From: Valencia hispanica | Lineage: Eukaryota; Chordata; Actinopteri; Cyprinodontiformes; Valenciidae | Direction of reading: 5' to 3' | DNA length: 64,000 nucleotides | Assembly: GCA_963556495.2 (NCBI GenBank) | Contig: OY747722.1 | Coordinates: 20,717,501 to 20,781,500 of the forward strand | Shown: positions 58,774-64,000 of the stretch, one piece after another | How the letters are laid out: each line of letters begins with the position of its first letter | Position numbering within the stretch: position 1 is the first letter of the stretch | Program-made: the position numbers and the translations under genes | Notes under the pieces: generated by a model | Told to the model about the DNA's origin: nothing | Database searches by the model: none | Seen by the model: the letters and a program-made list of their open reading frames with translations, nothing else

Positions 58774-59756
58774 ATGGGTAAGACTGCCGACCTGACTGCT
58801 GCCCAGAAGGCCATCATTGACACCCTCAGGCAAGAGGGTAAGAAACAGAAATAAATTTCTGAACGGATAGGCTGTTCCCAGAGTGCTGTATCAAGGCACC
58901 TCAGTGGGAAGTCTGTGGGAAGGAAAAAGTGTGGCAGAAAACGCTGCACAACGAGAAGAGGTGACCGGACCCTGAGGAAGATTGTGGAGAAGGACCGATT
59001 CCAGACCTTGGGGGACCTGCGGAAGCAGTGGACTGAGTCTGGAGTAGAAACATCCAGAGCCACCGTGCACAGGCGTGTGCAGGAAATGGGCTACAAGCCA
59101 CTTTTGAACCAGAAACAGCGGCAGAAGCGCCTGACCTGGGCTACAGAGAAGCAGCACTGGACTGTTGCTCAGTGGTCCAAATTACATTTTTCGGATGAAA
59201 GCAAATTTTGCATGTCATTCGGAAATCAAGGTGCCAGAGTCTGGAGGAAGACTGGGGAGAAGGAAATGCCAAAATGCCTGAAGTCCAGTGTCAAGTACCC
59301 ACAGTCAGTGATGGTCTGGGGTGCCATGTCAGCTGCTGGTGTTGGTCCACTGTGTTTTATCAAGGGCAGTGTCAATGCAGCTAGCCATCAGGAGATTTTG
59401 GAGCACTTCATGCTTCCATCTGCTGAAAAGCTTTATGGAGATGAATATTTCATTTTTCAGCACGACCTGGCACCTGCTCACAGTGCCAAAACCACTGGTA
59501 AAGGGTTTACTGACCATGGTATTACTGTGCTCAATTGGCCTGCCAACTCTCCTGACCTGAACCCCCTAGAGAATCTGTGGGATATTGTGAAGAGGAAGTT
59601 GAGAGACCCATGACCAACACTCTGGATGAGCTTAAGGCCGCTATGGAAGCATCCTGGGCCTCCATAACACCTCAGCAATGCCACAGGATGATTGCCTCCA
59701 TGCCACGCCGCATTGAAACAGTCATTTCTGCAACAGGATTCCCGACCAAGTATTGA
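58774..59756 (+). pseudogene. Tc1-like DD34E transposase, one stop and one frameshift
   Basis: The start ATG at 58774 opens a gene for about 327 residues. The paired DNA-binding part has AQKAIIDTLRQEGK and, after the stop, ISERIGCSQSAVSRHLSG. The GRKKCGRKR linker follows, and VETSRATVHRRVQEMGY is the second helix-turn-helix. The catalytic triad reads FSDESKF (Asp), FQHDLAPAH (Asp) and SPDLNPLENLWD (Glu), with 34 residues between the last two. A TAA at 58852-58854 is in frame, and a frameshift near 59610 moves the last ~48 codons (ending at 59756) to another register. Otherwise it is continuous, so the copy is recent. It would cut and paste at TA sites if intact; as read it is inactive but its ends could still be mobilised in trans. 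Confidence 0.93.
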
Positions 59757-59833
59757 GTGCATAACCAAACATAATTATTTGAAGGTTGACTTTTTTATAT
59801 TAAAAACACTTTTCTTTTATTGGTCGAATGAAA

Positions 59834-60032
59834 TATGCTAATTTTTTGAGATAGGAATTTTGGGTTTTCGTGAGCTGTATTCCAAAATCATCAGTTTTAA
59901 AACAATAAAAGACTTGAAATATTTCAGTTGGTGTGCAATGAATCTAAAATATATGAAAGTTTAATTTTTATCATTACGTTTTGGAAAAGAATTAACTTTA
60001 TCACAATATGCTATTTTTTTGAGAAGGACCTG
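59834..60032 (-). repeat. Right inverted repeat
   Basis: Reverse complement of 58445-58644 with scattered substitutions, including an altered outer DR (AAAAAAATAGC versus AAAAAATTAGC). Confidence 0.9.
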
Positions 60033-60034
60033 TA

Positions 60035-61690
60035 CATGGAACATTTTTTTTTATCCTATCCTCTTTATGAGATTAAATTTCAAAAACTTTACGTTTTTAT
60101 GTAAATAGTGATGTCTAAAGCCAATGATGGATGTTTTGCATCGTGTAGAAAGTTCAAATTCCTAAAGCTGTCATCAAATATCAAAGCATTTTTCTTGTAC
60201 GAAAGGTTCGACTCCGGTCCTAGGCATGTCAAGGGTTATAATTCCCTACAAGGCATTGCTTTTAAAGTCTCAGATTTGATTTTTCACGAATTCTTGGCTT
60301 ATAATTCCTTCAGTGAGTCTGTTAAGTAGTAGCTCTGTTGCCTGTGTTTTTCCAACATGCAGCGAGAAAAATCTAAAAAGTATCAGGAAAGGGGAGTTGA
60401 GACCTGACTGAAATCATCAGATTTTTTTTATATTTCAATTTTTGAAACTAAAGGGCTACCTTCATGCAACTTTGTCTTTCTTTGGGCTCCTGATATAATT
60501 CTAAGCCTCTGCATTTGTGGGTAAGTGTGTTTGTGACAGTCTGAGTGACAGAATTAAATCCAGAGTCTGCTGGAACTTCCTGACAGAGGCCCAATTGTCT
60601 GGGGCTGCAAACTGACTCTCTCACACACACAAACACTGACACACGTCTTCTGCTTCCTTCCCACTCTTCCCCTGCTTTGCAAGCTGAGTGAGTCATTGTT
60701 TACAGGCCCTTCACTCCGCTGTCCTATCACCCTTCCCTGACGCCACTTTTTCCATTTAATCATAACCCTTGCATGTGGCGACATGGCACAAGGCCTGGCC
60801 TTGGACTTCCTCCTTGAGCTTTATTCCTAGGTTTCTTGCTGTAGTCCACTTGACAATCTGCCGGCAGCAGGCTGCAGCTTTGCAAAACTTTTCTCCCATG
60901 ATTTGGATTTAGACCATTTAGGAAACATTTGTTGCAAAAAGGTGTGATTCATTTGATAAAATCACAGCACAAACATAAAAGACAAAACTAAATTGCAACA
61001 AATCCCAGATTTAAAACACAGATGAATGAATTTCAGTGGATGTTTGGCAAAGCTGCTGGAAAAATGTATTGCTGAATTATTTTTTTTTTACACCAGATGC
61101 CTAGAAAGATCAGGTCTGTATCAAACTTTTTTTAAGTTGCCACAAAAGATACTTTCTTTCCCATATTATTAAAAACAAGCTGCTTGTATAAAGTAATTTC
61201 AGACAGAACTCGACACAATCACCGTGCCCTCTGGAATTATTTATACCACAGATAAAGATGTTTAAAAACCCTTAGAATTAATTTTTCATTGCAGTAACCT
61301 AGTCTCACACTCCAAAAACAAATTAAAAACCAACCTTTTAATTTGATCGTAAACCTAAATTAAAATATATAAAAATATATTATTTTGGTACCACCCAAAC
61401 AATTGATATAAATATAACCAAATGATTTTTTAAATGTCTAGTTTGCTTCTCAGAGTTGAGTGGGTTTGAACTTTTAAAAGGCAATACATGACTCCCAGTT
61501 CCCCTTGGATATAAATATCATAGAGGCCCCTTTCACTTATCCAGTCTTCAAAATTGGAAAGACAAGCAAGCATGCTGGTGGAGTGCTGATCTTCATTACT
61601 CAGTAAATGGCTGTATGTAAGTACTAAATACCTAATGTCTATATCTGCATTCAACGCATGTTAAGTGTCTAAAACATCTGAAACCGTGAC
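60035..61690. other. Unique non-coding stretch, no gene seen
   Basis: ORFs at 60108-60329 and 60448-60784 have no motif. Sequence is AT-rich with short A/T-runs. Confidence 0.4.
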
Positions 61691-61859
61691 AAACAAGGCT
61701 GGTTGAGGATATGAGGAGATTGATTTTGACACCATGCCGATAAGTAGGATGGAAAAGGAAGTTACAAAAAAGCTCAATGTTGGAAAAGTTTAGTAAAGAG
61801 TTTCTTCTTAGGGTCACCAAGTGTCCATAACCATTATACATCATCTAAATGATCATCTA

Positions 61860-61994
61860 GGTTCCTGCTATGCAAATCTCCAGGCCAAGGCACGGAGAAG
61901 AAACGTACTCGTCACATCCCTGTCTGGAACGTCAAGATGTCCTCCTGCATTCGGCAGCTCAACAACTATGGCAACCTTAGAGGAGACATAACAT
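61860..61994 (+). repeat. 135-bp duplicated segment, copy A
   Basis: 133 of 135 bases match 62967-63101. It starts GGTTCCTGCTATGCAAATC and ends GGAGACATAACAT. It lies inside a Tc1 relic. Confidence 0.95.
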
Positions 61995-62310
61995 GGATGT
62001 GTTGAAAAGAAGCTCCTGCTCACTGTAAAGTACAGAGGAAGATCTGTAATGCTGTGGGCTTGTCCATCTTTCAGTTGCCAATGTTACAGTGAATTACCAA
62101 GATATCTAATCAAATTCCAGTGGGGTTTACCAGAAAATTGAAAATGGATGATGACTTTGTCTCGCAGCAGAACAATGATCCAAAACATATGGTCAAATTA
62201 ACATGGAAATTGTTTAGACACAAAAACAACTATCTTCTAAGACTATTTTAGCCCCAAGACAATCACTGCAGAAAACCGGTGTAATGAGCTCAAGAGGGGA
62301 CGCAAGACTG

Positions 62311-62353
62311 TGGATGGATGGATGGATGGGAGTGAGTGAGTGAGTGAGTGAGT

Positions 62354-62393
<40 letters not shown>
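62311..62393. repeat. (GGAT)n, (GAGT)n and (AT)n microsatellites
   Basis: GATG units at 62311-62329, GAGT units at 62330-62353 and about 16 AT units to 62393. Confidence 0.95.
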
Positions 62394-62396
<3 letters not shown>

Positions 62397-62490
62397 CTCC
62401 AACCTTGTGAAATATTGTAGAATACAAACTGTTGCAGGGAAAATATTGACAGCACTGGTACCAATTATTGCAGCACGTATTTAGCAGGAT

Positions 62491-62966
62491 TCTTTTTATA
62501 CATTATAAAAAAAGCTAATATTCTTGTAATCTTAAGTTTTACCACAAAGATCGGCGGAGAAATCTGCAAAAGGAAACTAAACTACATACCATGCGAAGTT
62601 ATGTTCAATAAAACTAAAAAAGAAGTCTACTTTGTTTCTCCTCTTTTGAAGTGTTCCCTCATTGATTAGGAACCCACCAAATACCCTCCCCAAACAGACC
62701 GAAATTAAAAAGCTTAGCGTGCAATACTTTTTCCAAGTAAATTAGAGAAAACAAAATCTTCCAAGATTAGACAATTAAGTGGCACATTAGTCCAAGACTT
62801 AATTAAAAGGTAGCGAGGCCGGCAGTCTTTATGGATACACGGAGGTGACGGGAATGTTTAAACAACAGATTGAACAAATGACACTTATTAAAAACTTGAC
62901 TGCGAGTCACTTGACACTTCGCATATCCTCTGCACCTTGAGCTACACAAACAGTGTCAGCTCCCTG
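62491..62966. other. Unique sequence, CNE-like 62690-62965
   Basis: AAAAGCTTAGCGTGCAATAC, TTAAGTGGCACATTAG and ACTTAATTAAAAGG in non-repetitive sequence suggest a conserved element. No gene seen. Confidence 0.4.
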
Positions 62967-63101
62967 GGTTCCTGCTATGCAAATCTCCAGGCCGAGGCAC
63001 GGAGAAGAAACGTACTCGTCACATCCCTGTCTGGAACGTCAAGATGTCCTCCTACATTCGGCAGCTCAACAACTATGGCAACCTTAGAGGAGACATAACA
63101 T
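62967..63101 (+). repeat. 135-bp duplicated segment, copy B
   Basis: Partner of 61860-61994, differing at two positions (GCCGAGG versus GCCAAGG; CCTACATT versus CCTGCATT). It includes the octamer-like ATGCAAAT. Flanks are unique, so this may be the source copy. A 40-codon frame ends at a stop inside the segment in both copies; I do not recognise it. Confidence 0.95.
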
Positions 63102-64000
63102 TTGGGGTATCACACATTCTGCACAAGTCATGAATAGTGATGATCAATGTTGGGAATGAAATTCACAAAAACTTTTAAGATGCATCTGGTTCACGAACGG
63201 TAGGTTTGACTTATCCTGGCAAACACACACCTTAGCTGAGATGCTTGTGCGTGCGTGTGTGTGTTTCGTGTCAGCTTCCCTTCGGAAAGCATCCTTAATT
63301 AAACCTTTTGTTCTGCCGAAATGAAAAAAAAAAAATAAAAAAAGTAGAGCGAGGCGAGCGAAAGGCAGTTATTGTGTCACAGCGCCGTGAACAGAGGTAC
63401 ACTAAAACATCACAGTTCACCGCTCGTGTTGCCATTTCAGCGTCACTTCCCATCTTGGAACAATGCGACGACTGACAGCTCACACCCAAGAATTATCACG
63501 CTAAACTGAATTACTTCTGCCACGTGTTAATTTATTAAAAACCTGCGTGCACTCTAATGTAGCCAGCATTTGCATATACATTTTTAACCTGTGAGCTCAA
63601 CCGTCTTTCAATGTTATTTTTATTTTACTTTGGGGGGGTTTCAAGCCGCCTTTTGTTGCAATGTGTTTGAATGTTGAAGAATGGGGCAGGAAAGGGAAGA
63701 CAGACACAAATCTGGCATACGCCTACTGGGCACAAATTCTTTAAGGGCAGATATCTGCTCTTTATCACCTTGCAACATAGGAGTGGTGGCATCTTCGACA
63801 TGAAGCGTCCTCCTCTTCATCTTCCTTCTGCTGACTTGCCTTCCTCAGTGCTTACATCTTTGACTTGTGCTTTCAGATGGCTTCAAAAGCTGCAAGATGG
63901 CTTATTTAGGTGACTACTCAGAAATGTTCTGTCAAAGAGGAGCAAACATGCAGTATTTATAATCACCAATGGACTCCTATATTCAAAGAGTAAGTGGAAT
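63102..64000. other. Unique non-coding stretch to the window end
   Basis: Short (GT)n near 63246-63263 and an A-run near 63325. The 80-codon frame at 63671-63913 has no motif. No gene seen. Confidence 0.4.

Larger units (their letters stand above)
58445..60032 (+). mobile_element. Young Tc1-like transposon, complete (1588 bp)
   Basis: The element begins CAGGTCCTTCTCAAAAAA and ends with its reverse complement, flanked by TA at 58443-58444 and 60033-60034, the canonical Tc1/mariner target duplication. The inverted repeats are about 200 bases long (58445-58644 and 59834-60032) and only a few percent diverged. Each contains an outer and inner direct repeat of CTCAAAAAATTAGCATAT (outer 58454, inner 58626), which is the IR/DR arrangement known from Sleeping Beauty-like elements. 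It encodes one transposase gene with two lesions. This is the most recent insertion in the window. Confidence 0.95.
61691..62490 (+). mobile_element. Decayed Tc1-like transposon with a 135-bp insertion and microsatellites
   Basis: The plus strand reads a transposase body with AATGATCCAAAACATATGGT (62175-62194) near the second catalytic position, then AATTAACATGGAAATTG, and a right end with ACCAATTATTGCAGCACG (62460-62477). A 135-bp segment (61860-61994) interrupts it between CATCTAAATGATCATCTA and GGATGTGTTGAAAAG, and (GGAT)n, (GAGT)n and (AT)n repeats break it again at 62311-62393. No frame is open. Confidence 0.6.

Noticed and set aside
61860..63101. The 135-bp pair as terminal repeats of one element
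   Set aside because: The sequence between them is a Tc1 relic end, microsatellites and unique DNA with no retroelement features, and no target duplication flanks the pair.

Overview
The window looks like teleost fish DNA from a gene-poor, AT-rich region. The evidence is its repeat content: a nearly full-length L2-clade LINE, a Rex1-type LINE fragment, about a dozen Tc1-like transposons of several ages, hAT and piggyBac relics, a tRNA-derived SINE with an L2-type tail, a Gypsy-like LTR element and long AT, GA, CA and ATT microsatellites. I found no host protein-coding exon that I could defend. The only hint of a host gene is a CpG-rich stretch ending in a splice-donor-like GTGAGT in the first 30 bases. 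The long unique stretches read like an intron or gene desert, and several look like conserved non-coding elements, which I could not test.

Layout. 1-12.3 kb: unique sequence with two decayed Tc1 relics (829-1180, 2811-3260), a hAT relic (3550-4445) and a striking double hairpin (6958-7130). 12.3-20.5 kb: a Rex1 RT fragment (12310-13145), an ATT/AAT microsatellite, a roughly 5 kb L2 LINE on the minus strand (15040-20045) with a decayed ORF1 (SGNH esterase type) and ORF2 (endonuclease plus RT), and the 3' end of a Tc1 copy. 20.5-34 kb: mostly unique, with a GA microsatellite, a decayed Tc1 (23430-24483) and a MITE-like element with an internal duplication (26938-27850). 34-46 kb: three composite insertions, namely a Tc1 copy split by a 5'-truncated L2 (34680-35562), a Tc1 copy split by a piggyBac remnant (36789-39085) and a Tc1 copy abutted by a SINE (44880-45585).

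46-64 kb: hAT transposase C-terminal remains (49391-49585), a 22-bp CRE-centred palindrome (50233-50254), a short hAT-like MITE beside a THAP-like fragment (50364-50875), and the most interesting composite. There a Gypsy-like LTR element (55019-57890, 5-bp duplication ATAGA) is inserted into a Tc1 copy (53661-58021), and its internal region is three minisatellites that keep a 381-codon repeat ORF open. Next to it lies a young Tc1 element with roughly 200-bp IR/DR ends, TA duplications and a transposase with only two lesions (58445-60032). At the right edge a 135-bp segment is present twice (61860-61994 and 62967-63101, 133/135 identical), one copy apparently inserted in a Tc1 relic.

Nothing here forms a pathway. 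The elements record successive transposition waves: decayed Tc1 and hAT first, then L2/SINE, piggyBac and LTR insertions into them, then the young Tc1 copy. All family names come from recognising motifs by eye; no database search was run.
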